Source of the DNA: Sorex araneus
Lineage: Eukaryota; Chordata; Mammalia; Eulipotyphla; Soricidae
Assembly: GCF_027595985.1 (NCBI RefSeq)
Contig: NC_073307.1
Coordinates: 48,958,509-49,022,508, forward strand
Direction: 5' to 3'
Length of the DNA stretch: 64,000 bases
Below the pieces are notes generated by a model, which saw only the letters and a list, made by a program, of their open reading frames with translations, did no database searches and was not told where the DNA came from. Both the position numbers and the translations under genes were made by a program. Of this stretch, positions 11,279-21,491 are shown piece after piece (positions within the stretch are counted from its first letter, which is position 1; each line of letters opens with the position of its first letter).

Positions 11279-11627
11279 TTCCCCCTTCTGCAGCTACCAC
11301 TGAAGTGGTAACTGCCAAAATGAAGCTTAATCCTTTTGTGACTTCTGGCCAGAGCAAGAACCGTAAGAGGCATTTCAGTGCACCTTCCCACATTCATAGG
11401 AAGATTATGTCTTCCCCTCTTTCCAAAGAGCTGAGACAGAAGTACAATGTGTGATCCATGCCCATCCGGAAGGAAGATGAGTTTCAGTTTGTGAGGGGAC
11501 ACTACAAAGGTCAGCAAACTGGCAAAGCAGTCCAGGTTTACAGGAAGAAATATGTTATCTACATTGAACGATTCCAGGGGGAGAAGCAAATGGCACAACT
11601 GTCCATGTGGGCATCCACCCCAGTAAG
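11279..11627 (+). pseudogene. RPL26: RPL26 processed pseudogene, 5' part, fused to L1
   Basis: This is a retrocopy of the ribosomal protein L26 mRNA. It begins with a pyrimidine-rich 5' UTR start (about 11,279), as expected of a ribosomal-protein (TOP) transcript. The ATG is at 11,320. The encoded text '[20 protein letters not shown]', 'ELRQKYNV', '[20 protein letters not shown]' is clearly L26 of the 60S subunit. There are no introns. Disabling lesions are a TGA (11,452-11,454) where L26 has Arg after 'KYNV', and a one-base deletion near 11,590 (in 'gagaagcaaatgg') that shifts the frame. The homology stops at about codon 102 of the usual 145, at the 'PSK' motif. There it passes directly into L1 ORF2 sequence on the same strand. 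Not functional as L26. Confidence 0.92.
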
Positions 11628-12833
11628 CTTCTGTACTGCAAAAGATACAGTGACCAAAATACAATGGAATGGGAAAGAATATTCACCCAATACCCATCTG
11701 ATGAGGGGTTGATATCAAGGATATACAAGGCACTGGTTGGAATCTGCAAGAAGAAATCATCCAACCCCATCAAAAACTGGGTCAATGAAATGAACAGAAA
11801 CTTTTTCAAGAAAGAAATACGAATGGCAAAAAGGCACATGAAAAAAAATGCTCTTCATCACTAATCATCAGAGAGATGCAGATCAAAACAACTATGAGAT
11901 ACCATCTCACACCACAGAGACTGACACACATCCAAAAGAACAAAAGCAACTGCTGTTGGCGTGGATGTGGAAAAAAGGGGACTCCTACACTGCTGCTGGG
12001 AATACCGACTGGTTCAGTCCTTTTGGAAAACAGTATGGTCGCTTCTCAAAAAATTAGAAATTGAGCTCCCATTTGACCAAGCAATACCAATCCTGGGAAT
12101 ATATCCCGAAGAGGCAAAAAGGTATAGTCGAAATGACATCTGCACTTGAATGTTCATTGCAGCGCTGTTCACAATAGCCAGAATCGGGAAAAAACCCGAG
12201 TGCCCAAGAATAGATGACTGGTTAAAAAAAACTTTGGTACATCTTCACAATGGAATGCTATGCAGCTGTTAGAAAAGATGAAGTCATGACCTTTGCATAT
12301 AAGTAGATCAACATGGAAAGTAGCATGCTAAGTGAAGTGAGTCAAAAAGAGAGACAGGCATAGAAATTGCACTCATCTGTGGAATATAAAGTAACAGAAT
12401 GGGAGACTAGCACCCAAGAATAGTAGAGATAAGTACCAGGAGGTTGGCTCCACAACTTGGAAGCTGGCCTCACACGCTGGAGGAAAAGGCAGCTCAGATA
12501 GTGAAGGGAACACCAGGTAAAGTGTGGTTCGAGGACCCGCTGGGAATGGGAGATACGTGCTGAAAGTATCAAACACCATGACCACTCAATACCTCTATTG
12601 CAAACCACAACAGCCAAAAGGAGAGAGAGAACAAAAGGGAATGCCCTGCCACAGAGGTAGAGGGGGGATGAGATGGAGGTGGGAAGGATACTGGGATCAT
12701 CGGTGGTGGAGAATGGTCACTGGTGGAGGGATGTGTACTCGAGCATTATATGACTGAAACACAAGCACGAAAAGTTGTAAGTCTGTAACTGTACCTCATG
12801 GTTATTCACTAATAAAAAAATTTAAAATCAATA
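11625..12833 (+). mobile_element. L1 3' part of the RPL26-L1 chimera
   Basis: From 'aagcttctgtactgcaaaag' the sequence is L1 ORF2 C-terminus ('[16 protein letters not shown]', 'HMKKNALHH', '[16 protein letters not shown]') and then 3' UTR to an A-rich tail at about 12,833. The junction with RPL26 shares the bases aag (11,625-11,627). Both parts have the same orientation, and only the L1 end has a tail. Confidence 0.9.
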
Positions 12834-12856
12834 AATAAATGAAATGCACGTTTATT

Positions 12857-13086
12857 TAAAAAGACTGAAATTGGGGCTGGAGTGATAGCACAGCGGGTAG
12901 GGCGTTTGCCTTGCATGCGGCCGACCCGGGTTCAAATCCCAGCATCCCATATGGTCCCCTGAGCACCGCCAGGGGTTATTCCTGAATGCATGAGCCAGGA
13001 GTGACCCCTGTGCATTGCTAGGTGTGACCCAAAAAGCAAAAAAAAAAGAGAGAGAGAGAGAGAGAAAAATAAAAAGACTGAAATTG
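12857..13086 (+). mobile_element. Sor-type SINE with perfect 17-bp TSD
   Basis: taaaaagactgaaattg occurs at 12,857-12,873 and 13,070-13,086. The body is 12,874-13,069, and its tail has grown into a short (AG)n run. The perfect TSD and near-consensus body suggest a young insertion. Confidence 0.95.
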
Positions 13087-13489
13087 ACAAAAAGTGAAAT
13101 TAATCAGAAAAGGGGTAAATATTACATTGAAATTGAAGTGAAATTAACTAGTAAAGGGGTAATATCAAATCCATAACTTTCGAAGCAATAAAACACTTTG
13201 AAATTCACACTATAAACCGATGTGAAAGATTTACAAAATAAATATGTCCATATAAAATTAGATTGACAAATTGTCACCCAAAAAGATCTGAATTAAGCTC
13301 AGTAAACTCCTTGAGGAAAACAATATATCAGTAGCATATAAAATTCATTATGGTGCAAAAAAAAGTGAAATGGAGAACTGATCTGATATGGTGAATTAAG
13401 AGGAATAAACATCCAATAGAACTTCAAAATTCGTGAATATCAAACAGTAAATTAAATCTTAAAAGGTAAAAGAAGAGTGAAGCAAGAGC
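13087..13489. other. AT-rich unique sequence
   Basis: A-rich, with loosely repeated 'gtgaaatt' words. No gene or known repeat is seen. Confidence 0.45.
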
Positions 13490-13716
13490 AGCTTCATTTC
13501 CAAAATCAACACATAACTTTGAAAATGGTTTTCAGTGCCAAAGACTGATTCTCAGCATCCGCCGTCAATCGGGAGTGCAAAGGGTGAATCAGATCTGATA
13601 TGCCAAATTGAGAACTAAGGGCAAATTTACACAACCAATCGCAGACCTCAATTGATCTCCCAATTTAAACTTACAAAATCAGGTTGATGCTAAGAACTCA
13701 AAAGAGTTTTTAAAAA

Positions 13717-13944
13717 TCACATCTAAATCTTTTTTGGGTGGGGGGAGATGGTACTCTCATTCACTATTGGTGGGACTATCAACTGATCCACCCTTTTTGG
13801 AAGTCAGGTTTGTTTTTTTGTCATTAGCAAAAAAATCTGGTAATTGAGCTTCATATGAACCCAACAACCCACTACTTAGGATATTCCCTAAGTTTCCAAA
13901 AGCACAACCCAGAAAAGACATCTGCAGTCCTCACATCTAAATCT
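13717..13944 (+). mobile_element. L1 ORF2 fragment without a 3' end, 14-bp TSD
   Basis: tcacatctaaatct at 13,717-13,730 and 13,931-13,944 brackets about 200 bp resembling L1 ORF2 ('actctcattcactattggtg', 'gtaattgagcttcatatgaa'). There is no 3' UTR and no poly(A) tail. The insertion lies inside a satellite monomer. Confidence 0.6.
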
Positions 13945-15301
13945 CTTAAGTCCAATAATGAAAACATTTGCCAACGAGATTCAGCTCTGTGCCAGCCTAG
14001 TCACTGCTTTCAAAAATAAAGAGATTTGGGAGTTGGGTCTATGGCATTCCATAACTTTCGTTTCCAGAACAGTATAGTTCATTTTTCAGAGATGTGGCAG
14101 TGCAAAGGGACTGGTTCCAGGTGTGAAACAATGAAATAAATTTTTTAAAGGGGGCCTGGTTTTGAAAACGGTTGGTTTCACTACAGGGGGCAACACTGTA
14201 CAAAGAACAGACTTCAATAGGCAATAAGAAAAGTGGAGTTAATCAGCTAATAAATCATATTGAGATGCAATTAACACAGCCAACCCCTGGCAGTCTCCAC
14301 TCTCCCAACTGGCACTTGTCTCAATCAGATTCACCCTTTAAACTCACATTTTTTATTTTTAATCACACTCACATCTCTGCCTTCCAATAATAATAATCTC
14401 ATTTAACAATAAGATTCATCTCTGTGCCAGGCTGGCCAGTTGGTTTGGAAAAACGGAGCAAACTGGTAATGGTGTCTATGGCAGTTTCAGAATTTCAGCC
14501 TGAAAGAGTATATTTCATTTCCAAGAGCTGTCTCAGTACAAAAGGCTTTCTTAGATGTCTGAAATAGTGGTAAATTTATAATGGGGGGGGGGGGCATTTG
14601 CTTTGAAAATGGGTGGCTTTCTGAGAAAATGGTTAAACCTGAATATTAAATTTAAATTTGCAGTTCTAAGGGTGTATCTAATCTGCTAGCAAGTCAATCT
14701 GACATGCAAAGAGCCAATTTAACACAATCAATCCCTGGCACCCTCTGCTCTCCCAGTTGGCACTTCTCTCAATCAGGTTCATCCTTTGAACTCACAGTGA
14801 ACTCTTTTTAATCTATCCACCTAGCTGCAATCCAATAACAGTAATCTTACCGGCCAATGAGATTCTCTGTGCCAGAATAGCAAATTGCTTTGGAAAAACT
14901 GAATGTATTGGTAATGTGGCCTACAGCAGTTTCTGAATTTCCTTCCTACAGGGTTTATTTCGTTTCCAAGAGCTCTAACAGTGTAAAGGGGTCTCTAAGG
15001 GATTTAAAATGATGGAATAAATTTGTTAAAAGAGGCCTTATCTTCGCAAAGGGGATTCTTTCAGTACAAAGGGTTGAAGGTGAATATCAATCTTCAATTG
15101 GCAGTTCCAGGGGTGGAACTATTCAACTAACAAGTCCGTCTAACATGCAAAGTGTCAACTCACACAACAGTCACTGTTACCTGCTGCTCTCCCAACTGGC
15201 ACTTGGCTAAATCAGGCTCACTCTTTGAGCTCACAGTGAAATCTTTTTAATCACACCCACCTCTCTGCAACTCAATATTAATAATCTCACTGGCCACTAA
15301 G

Positions 15302-15680
15302 AAAATGATGGCTGGAGGAATCGGTCGAGATGGGAGATGCGTGCCGAAAGTTAGATAATGAACCAAACATGATGACCTCTCAGTGTCTGTGTTGCAAGCT
15401 ACAATGCCCAAAAGTAGAGAGAGAGTTTGGGGAATATTGTCTGCCATGGAGGCATGGGGAGGGTGGGAAAGAGGGGGTATACTGGGGATATGGTGGGGGG
15501 GTGTGCACTGGTGGAGGGATGGGTGTTTGATCATTGTGTGATTGTAACCCAAACATGAAAACTTGTAACTATCTCACAGTGATTCAATAATAAATAAATA
15601 CATAAATAAATAATAAGGAGATTTGGGAGTTGGGTCTATGGCATTCCATAACTTTCAATAAAAATTTAAAAAAAAATAAA
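15302..15680 (+). mobile_element. L1 3' end inserted in the tandem array, with extra 45-bp tail segment
   Basis: 15,302-15,611 matches the L1 3' UTR subfamily at 10,428-10,735 and 19,793-20,100. After the A-rich tail comes a 45-bp segment (15,612-15,656) matching satellite sequence at 14,015-14,059 with one mismatch. A second A-rich tail (15,657-15,680) follows. The flanks 15,283-15,301 and 15,679-15,697 match at 14 of 19 positions and may be a decayed TSD. Confidence 0.75.
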
Positions 15681-16097
15681 TCTCATTAGTCAATGAGATT
15701 CACCTGTGCAAGAATGGCAATTGGTTTTGAAAAACTGAGAGAAATGGCAATGGGGTCTGTGGGAGTCTGAATTTTCCTCCCTACAAGTGTATATTTCATT
15801 TCCAAGGGTTGTAACATGCAAAGAATATTCTTTAACTTAAAGTAAATTTGAAAAGGGGATATTTGCTTTGAAAATGACTGCCTTTCATTGCAAAGCGCTG
15901 AAGGTGATTATAAATCTTTAATTGGCAGCTCCAGGGATGAATCTAATTTGCTAACAGATCAACCTGACATGCAAAGAGACAATTGATGAAACCAATACCT
16001 GGCCCCCTCCTCTCTCCCAATTGGCACCCTGTCTCAATCGGGTTCACCCTTTGAACTGAGGGGAACTTTTTTAAATCACTTCCACCTCTCTGTATTC

Positions 16098-16099
16098 CT

Positions 16100-16136
<37 letters not shown>

Positions 16137-16168
16137 CCACCACCATCATCATCATCATCATCATCATC
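16098..16168 (+). repeat. (CAT)n trinucleotide repeat
   Basis: About 23 CAT units with a CAC interruption. They sit at the monomer position that holds AAT repeats in other copies of the 440-bp array. Confidence 0.95.
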
Positions 16169-16700
16169 TCATTTGCCAATGATATTCACTTCTGCGCCCT
16201 ACTGGCCAATTGGTTTGGAAAAACTGTGCAAATTGTGCAAATACGGCAACCTCTGAATTTCCTCCCCAATAGGGTGTATTTCATTTTCAGTTTGTAACAC
16301 TGCAAAGTGTTTTAATAAAAATTTTTAACTGTGGGAATTGGTATTGTGCACAATGGTGACTTTGCTTTGAAAAATTGTGTTCAGCACAAACGCTGATTCT
16401 GAATATCAACTTTCATTTAGGTGTTCCCGGTGTACTCAGGAGTTACTTGAGGCAAAGGGCCTGTTTACACAACCAACCGCGTTGCACTTCAAACGGACCC
16501 TTTGTTGCTCCTCTCACACTCGGTGGCTGGAGGGCTCCACCCCTTTTGTTATTCCTATTTGCTTGCTTTATGCACCTGGTCAAATCGACATCTTACAAGG
16601 AACTGAATTCTCGGTTTGTCTTCCGCGCTTATTTCCTCCTGACCGAGCCCTTTCTCCATGCTCTCGTCCTGAGCTGGCCTCTCCCTCCGGTCTCCTCTCA

Positions 16701-16743
16701 GGATCCAGCCCTGATCTTGAGTTTGAGGATCAGGGCTGGATCC
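16701..16743. repeat. Perfect 16-bp inverted repeat
   Basis: ggatccagccctgatc (16,701-16,716) is matched by its exact reverse complement at 16,728-16,743, with an 11-base loop. It lies at the edge of the CTCF-motif repeat copy. Confidence 0.95.
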
Positions 16744-16905
16744 ATGGTACCGTGTCGGTTCAGGAATGTGAGATGCTGACAGCGTCGGGTCCAGGGAGGC
16801 AGAGAAGAGTCGGGCTGGCGCGCCCTCTGCTGGACCAAGCAGGCATCGTGCCCCGCGGGCCCCCGTGGGGGCTGCACGGGTGCCAGGGCAGGAGGCTGGA
16901 GGGAT
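16744..16905 (-). repeat. CTCF-motif repeat, copy 1 (antisense)
   Basis: The reverse complement aligns with 21,492-21,690 and 22,062-22,258. Shared parts are the 'gcagcccccacgggggcccg' region, the CTCF-like core and 'gactcttctctgcctccctg'. Confidence 0.75.
16817..16833 (-). promoter_or_regulatory. CTCF-like motif
   Basis: On the minus strand CCAGCAGAGGGCGCGCC, which fits the CTCF core (CCASYAGRKGGCRS). Binding is inferred from the motif only. Confidence 0.6.
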
Positions 16906-17036
16906 AGTCCAGCTGGGAGGGCGCTTGCCTTGCGTGCAGGGAACCTGGGTTCCGTCCCTGGCATTCTATGTGGTCCTCTTCAGTACAAAACCAGGAGTGA
17001 TACCTGAATATAGCTGGGTGTGGCTCCCAGGAATAA
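16889..17036 (+). mobile_element. Old SINE
   Basis: Diverged head (ggctggagggatagtcca), B-box (gggttccgtcc) and body. Confidence 0.75.
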
Positions 17037-17333
17037 AAAGGGGGCTTAAGAGAGCAGTCAAAATACTTCTCGTGCACAGCTTAATTTTTGAATAAACTTC
17101 TTCGATGTGGATTGTTATGAGCGAGTCCGAGGTAGGAATAATAGTGCCTTATCTGCCCAACACGCTCACTTCAAGGTTTTGCACTTCAAATTCGTCCTTT
17201 TGCAGATCAAGTTTTTCTACAAAATTATTTGCTTAAGTTTCATAAACAAGTTCAGTGTAAAATTATTGTTGGAATTAAATCATTTTGCAAGCATTTTAAA
17301 ATAAACAAAATATTTCGAGAATACATCACTTAT
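17037..17333. other. AT-rich unique sequence
   Basis: No gene or repeat is recognised. Confidence 0.5.
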
Positions 17334-17510
17334 AACCAGAGAGTTAATACAGTGGGGAGGGCACTTGCCTTGCATGTAGCTAACCCAGATTCAATCCCAG
17401 GAATCCCATATGGTCCTCTGACCACTGCCAGGAGTAATTCCTGAGCTCTGAGCAGAAGTAGCCCCTGAGCATTGCTAGGGGTGTCTCTCCTCTCAAAAAA
17501 AAAAAAAAAC
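17334..17510 (+). mobile_element. SINE, diverged
   Basis: 'ggcacttgccttgcatgtag', 'catatggtcctctgaccact' and an A-rich tail at about 17,497-17,510. Confidence 0.75.
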
Positions 17511-17538
17511 ATAAAAACTTGTTTAGCCACAGCCCACT

Positions 17539-17777
17539 TGGACTGGAGCAATAGCACGGCGGTTAGGGTGTTTGCCTTGCACACATCTTTCATCCCTCTC
17601 GGAGAGCCCAGCAAGTTACTGAGAGTATCCCGCCCGCAAGGCAGAGCCTGGCAAGCTACCCGTGGCATATTCAATATGCCAAAAAACAGTAACAAGTCTC
17701 ACAATGGAGACGCTACTGGTGCCCGCTCAAGCAAATCGATGAACAATGGGATGACAGTACTACAGTGCTATAGTGCA
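17539..17777 (+). mobile_element. SINE2 (long form)
   Basis: tRNA-like head (actggagcaatagcac), then 'ctctcggagagcccagcaag', 'tggcatattcaatatgccaa' and 'tggtgcccgctcaagcaaat'. Confidence 0.88.
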
Positions 17778-18150
17778 CAACTCACTTGCATGATTAGGGT
17801 GTATTATGTGATTACAGTATATGGTTATTACAGTAAATTACTATAATATATAGCAATTCCCCTGCTACTGCATGTGGTAACTTTTATACATAATCATCAA
17901 ATAATTGACAATCTGTAGGTGTAATAGTTGCGACAGTATGATTGAGAACATCTACTAAATGTTTATGGCTTGAAGGACCAGCCAAAACATTTCTTACTCA
18001 TAGCTTAAATTTTTTATTGTATCACAGTGATAAACACATTTACAACATTGTTCCTGATTGGGTTTCAGTCATATAATGTTCCAGCATCCATTCCTTCATC
18101 AGTACTTTCCCCACCACATTCCCATCTTCTGCCCCCCCCCCACTATGACA

Positions 18151-18814
18151 GGCACTTTTTTTTAATTATTTATTTTATTGAATCACCATGTGGAAAGTTG
18201 CAAAGTTCTCAGGCTTATGTCTCAGTTATACAATGCTCAAAAACCCGTCCCTTCACCAGTGTCCATATTCCACCACCAAAAACCTCAGTATACCTCCCAC
18301 CCCCACCCCCCACCCCCACCTGTGTAACTGATAAATTTCACTTCATTTTCTCTTTACCTTGATTACATTCCATATTTTAGCACAAAACTCACTATTGTTA
18401 TTGGAGTTCCCCCCCCCAAAAAAAAAAACAGCCCTACTGAGAAGGAAGCATTTGATAATTAGTTTTCCATTGCTGAGAATGACGAGATATGCAGTCGCTA
18501 GGCTGCTACCAGTTTCTGTATTTTAGTATTTTACCACTACCGATTTCTGTATTTTTGTATTTTAGTAATTAAGTCCAGGGAGATTTATGTTAGAAATTGC
18601 ATCATTTCCCTTCCTGGAGCAATATGGGGCAATGGATTAGTTCACAGTCTAGAGACATGGCTGCAAGCAGTTGCTGGGACCAAAAGTAGTCTAGCTGGCC
18701 TCCAGATCATGGACGATCAGCAGCAAAGCAGCCGTACAAAAGTGTGGCCACCCGGGTCGAATCTCGGCGGAGCGCAAGCCAGTATCGGCCCCAGCCCGAG
18801 ACTCTGGCACTTTT
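18151..18814 (-). mobile_element. Non-autonomous L1-end element, 9-bp TSD, nested
   Basis: ggcactttt at 18,151-18,159 and 18,806-18,814 brackets about 650 bp on the minus strand. The poly(A) (T-rich) end and 3' terminus at the left match the terminus of the 5.5-7.1 kb element ('gaatcaccatgtggaaagtt', 'ccttgattacattccata'). It interrupts the outer L1 just before its pyrimidine tract. Confidence 0.7.
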
Positions 18815-18880
18815 GTTCTCTTTCTCTGTCTCTCTCTATCTCTGTCTCTCTCTGTCTCTGTCTCTCTGTCCCTCTGTCTG

Positions 18881-18911
<31 letters not shown>

Positions 18912-18935
18912 TTCTTTCTCTCCCTTTCTCCCTCC
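18815..18935 (+). repeat. (TCTCTG/TC)n pyrimidine tract
   Basis: An imperfect TCTCTG and TC repeat. It occupies the place of the polypurine tract of the antisense L1 3' UTR and is probably an expansion of it. Confidence 0.9.
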
Positions 18936-19069
18936 CTTTCCTTTTATGCCTCATGGTTTGCAATACAGGTAATAAAAGATTATCAGGTATATCCCTTTAC
19001 CTACTTTCAACACTCAGTTCCTGTCCAAAATGATCTATTTCCAACTACTATTGTCATGTGTACTTTCAC

Positions 19070-20860
19070 TAACGGGGTCACGGTGCTCTATCTCTCCTGC
19101 TCCTTGCGTCCGGTAGTCTCGGGCCACTTTCCCACCCCAGGGAGGCCTATGGCGATGGGCAGGCGAAGGAAGGAACGAGGACCAGGCTGGTTGGTGTCAG
19201 CTGCAGTTTATTCCAATCTCCTCTCCATCCTCCTCTGGTTCTCCTGCTTCATTCTCCTTCTCAGTCCCACTCCATTCTTCTTCCGGCTCCTACTTCATAC
19301 TTCTTCTCGCTCTGGCCTCCCAGCCCCCTATTATAGCCTCGCTAAATCCCCACGCATGAGAGGTTGGGGCTTACACGTAGGTGTGGTCATACAATCAACA
19401 GAGGTAAAGTCTTTCCTCAAGGGAAGCTGCTTCTGGGACCAATTCTCATCCAGCAAGATGAATCTCCCAAGACTGAAATTCCAATTATGGGTGTGTTTCT
19501 CCTTTCCTTAATTCATAAACCATGAATAATATTAATCATTTTGTATCAACACAGTAAGAGATACATTAAGCTTTTAGAATTGCTCTCCTGGGGTAGAGTA
19601 TCATGCTAAGTGAAATGAGTCAGAGAGGGAGGAACAGACATAGAGGGACTGCACTCATTTGTGGAGTGTAGGGTAGCATCACATGAGGCTGACACCCAAG
19701 GACCATAGATACAAGGGCCAGGGGGATTGCCCCATAGCTGGAAGACTGCTTCATAGTGGAGGGGAGAAGGCAGATGGAATAGAGAAGGGATCACTAAGAA
19801 AATAATGGCTGGAGGAACCAGTTGGGGTGGGAGATACATGCAGAAAGTAAATAATGGACCAAACATGATGACCTCTCAGTGTCTGTGTTGCAAGCCATAA
19901 TGGCCAAAAGTAGAGAGACAGTATGGGGAATATTGTCTGCCTTAGAGGCAGGGGGAGGGTGGGAAAGGGGAGGTATACCCAGTGTATTGGTGGTGGAGAA
20001 TGTGCACTGGTGGAGGGATGGGTGTTTGATCATTGTGAGATTATAACCCAAACATGAAAGCTTGTAACTATCTCATGGTGATTCAATAAAATTTTAAAAA
20101 TTAAAAAAACAAAGAATTGTTCTCCTGGGGTCATCTCAAACTCAGACTACAGTGCTCAGGCCAGATCAGTCTTTCCTAATCCTATTCTTGTTGTTATTTT
20201 CTGATCATGACAACATTTGTCCATGACCATGCTCTCAACTTATAGTTGGGTATCATGGCTCTTTGGCTTGGACCATTTCGATGCCAGGGTAGCTCACAGC
20301 TTGCTACCCTCATCGGGATCTACTTTGGGGGTGCTAGGAATTTAGGGAAACTGAGGCTTAAATCAAGAAATCAGATGCCTGGGAGTGAATAATATTCAAA
20401 GTCAATTAAATCCCAAGTTACAAAAGCATAATATGAACTGTCTTCCTGTGTCTATACAAAAAGGACATTGCTTTAAAGTAAACTATTCAAAAGACATAAG
20501 GAGAGGAGAAAGGCAATATTTCACTCATACATATGAAATCATAGATTTCTGAGGAATCTGACCTTACAAGTTAACAGAGTCTGATTAGGGGGGAAAGGTG
20601 ATAGACCGGTTGGGGAAGAGAGCATAGAGAGGAGTCTACAGATAAACACAGTGGAATGGAAGTGCCTCAGGAGCACTGTGATAAACCTAAGCTCCCTGTG
20701 GCAAGGGAAACAGGACATACCAATGTTATACTAAAATGTTTAGAGAAACATTCCAGAGGAATGGAGATGCTTCAGGAGCACTGTGATTGGTATCACCCAA
20801 AAAAACCTAAGCTCTCTGTAGCAAGGGAGAAAGGACAAACGAATGTTATCCTACAGTAAC
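19070..20860 (-). mobile_element. LTR-like element, copy 1, split by an L1
   Basis: On the minus strand it starts TGTAGGATAACATT at about 20,855, has about 0.9 kb of U3-like sequence, a TATA-like box (ctataatag, 19,330s) and an AATAAA (about 19,213), and ends near 19,074. The order TATA box then AATAAA about 110 bp later is typical of an LTR (U3-R-U5). A possible 4-bp TSD taac is at 19,070-19,073 and 20,857-20,860. The element is about 1.25 kb without the L1 in it. It has a second copy at 45,842-47,985. No internal retroviral coding region is seen, so a solo LTR is likely. Confidence 0.65.
19576..20131 (+). mobile_element. L1 3' end inserted in the LTR, 19-bp TSD
   Basis: agaattgctctcctggggt (19,576-19,594) and the same with one mismatch (20,113-20,131) flank 518 bp of L1 3' UTR with an A-rich tail. 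This is the innermost layer of the nest. Confidence 0.9.
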
Positions 20861-20924
20861 GCTGTTCCCTTCTCTATCCTAACTGCCCTTCGTCCCCCCC
20901 CACCCACATCATAGCTTAAATTTT

Positions 20925-21340
20925 GAAAAAAAAAGAAAAAGCTTCAATGTGATTCACCAATAGAGAGTATGAAGGTCAAAATTAAAGAAGTATTTCTTGT
21001 CTGACCAATAAGATCACGTACTTCCTGGGGTTTATGAAGGTTTACATAGTCCTGATCCAGTGTCACTCTTCCAGATTCTCCTTATCAAATTTCCGTAGAA
21101 AACTACGAGGAATTCACAAAAAAAAAAATATTTTGGTATCAGTAGAATGCCATCACTTCACGCCCCACTGTTCCCTGAATGTTTGGCACCGACATATGGT
21201 GAATTAACTTTCGATGATGGTTTTGCTAATGATGACAACTAAGCTCTGATGAATTCTGGGGAGGAGGAGTCAGAATGCCAGCAATATATTTCTAATAATA
21301 GGGGGGTTGTTATCATTATTATTATTGTTTTTGTTGTTAT
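20925..21340. other. AT-rich unique sequence
   Basis: No gene is seen. A short run of ATT repeats lies at about 21,313-21,335. Confidence 0.5.
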
Positions 21341-21491
21341 AATCTGGGGCTCACCCTTGGCGGTGCTCAGGACTTACTCCTGGCTCTCTGCTCAGGGATC
21401 ACTCCTGAGGGGCTCGGGCGACCATATGCGGTGCCAGGAATCGAACCCAGGTCAGCTTTATGCCAGGCCAGCGCCCTCCGCATCTCCATCA
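21341..21491 (-). mobile_element. Old SINE, antisense
   Basis: 'ggtgctcaggacttactcct' and 'aggaatcgaacccaggtcag' are the antisense SINE body and B-box. Confidence 0.8.

Larger units (their letters stand above)
13490..16500 (+). repeat. Diverged tandem array of about 440-bp monomers
   Basis: Homologous landmarks recur in the same order. The 'gtgcca..tggccaattggtttggaaaaac' block begins at 13,989, 14,424, 14,869, 15,706 and 16,194. After subtracting an L1 insertion (15,302-15,680) and an expanded CAT tract, the spacing is about 435-445 bp. Each monomer also carries 'catttccaag', 'ttgctttgaaaatgg', 'ctgacatgcaaagag', 'ctctcccaattggcac', 'tctcaatcagg' and 'cacctctctgcaa' blocks. Partial monomers lie before 13,989 and after 16,194, so about six copies are present. 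I do not recognise the family. No coding frame is conserved among copies. Confidence 0.85.
17998..20924 (-). mobile_element. Antisense L1 3' UTR, outermost layer of a nested stack, 16-bp TSD
   Basis: tcatagcttaaatttt is perfect at 17,998-18,013 and 20,909-20,924. The L1 itself survives as three pieces on the minus strand. 18,014-18,150 is the 3' end. 18,815 to about 19,069 has a pyrimidine tract and 'tttgcaatacaggt..tcaac'. 20,861-20,908 has 'cccttctctatcctaactgc'. Read together and compared with the plus-strand copy at 39,465-39,810, they are consecutive parts of one 3' UTR. Two large insertions separate them. Confidence 0.8.

Noticed and set aside
11320..11712. Functional RPL26 gene
   Set aside because: No introns, a nonsense codon at 11,452, a one-base deletion near 11,590, and loss of the last 40-odd codons to L1.
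16377..16907. 176-aa plus-strand frame
   Set aside because: It spans the end of the 440-bp array, an inverted repeat and an antisense repeat copy. No homology was recognised.
18744..19511. 255-aa plus-strand frame
   Set aside because: It crosses a pyrimidine repeat, an antisense L1 piece and an LTR on the opposite strand.
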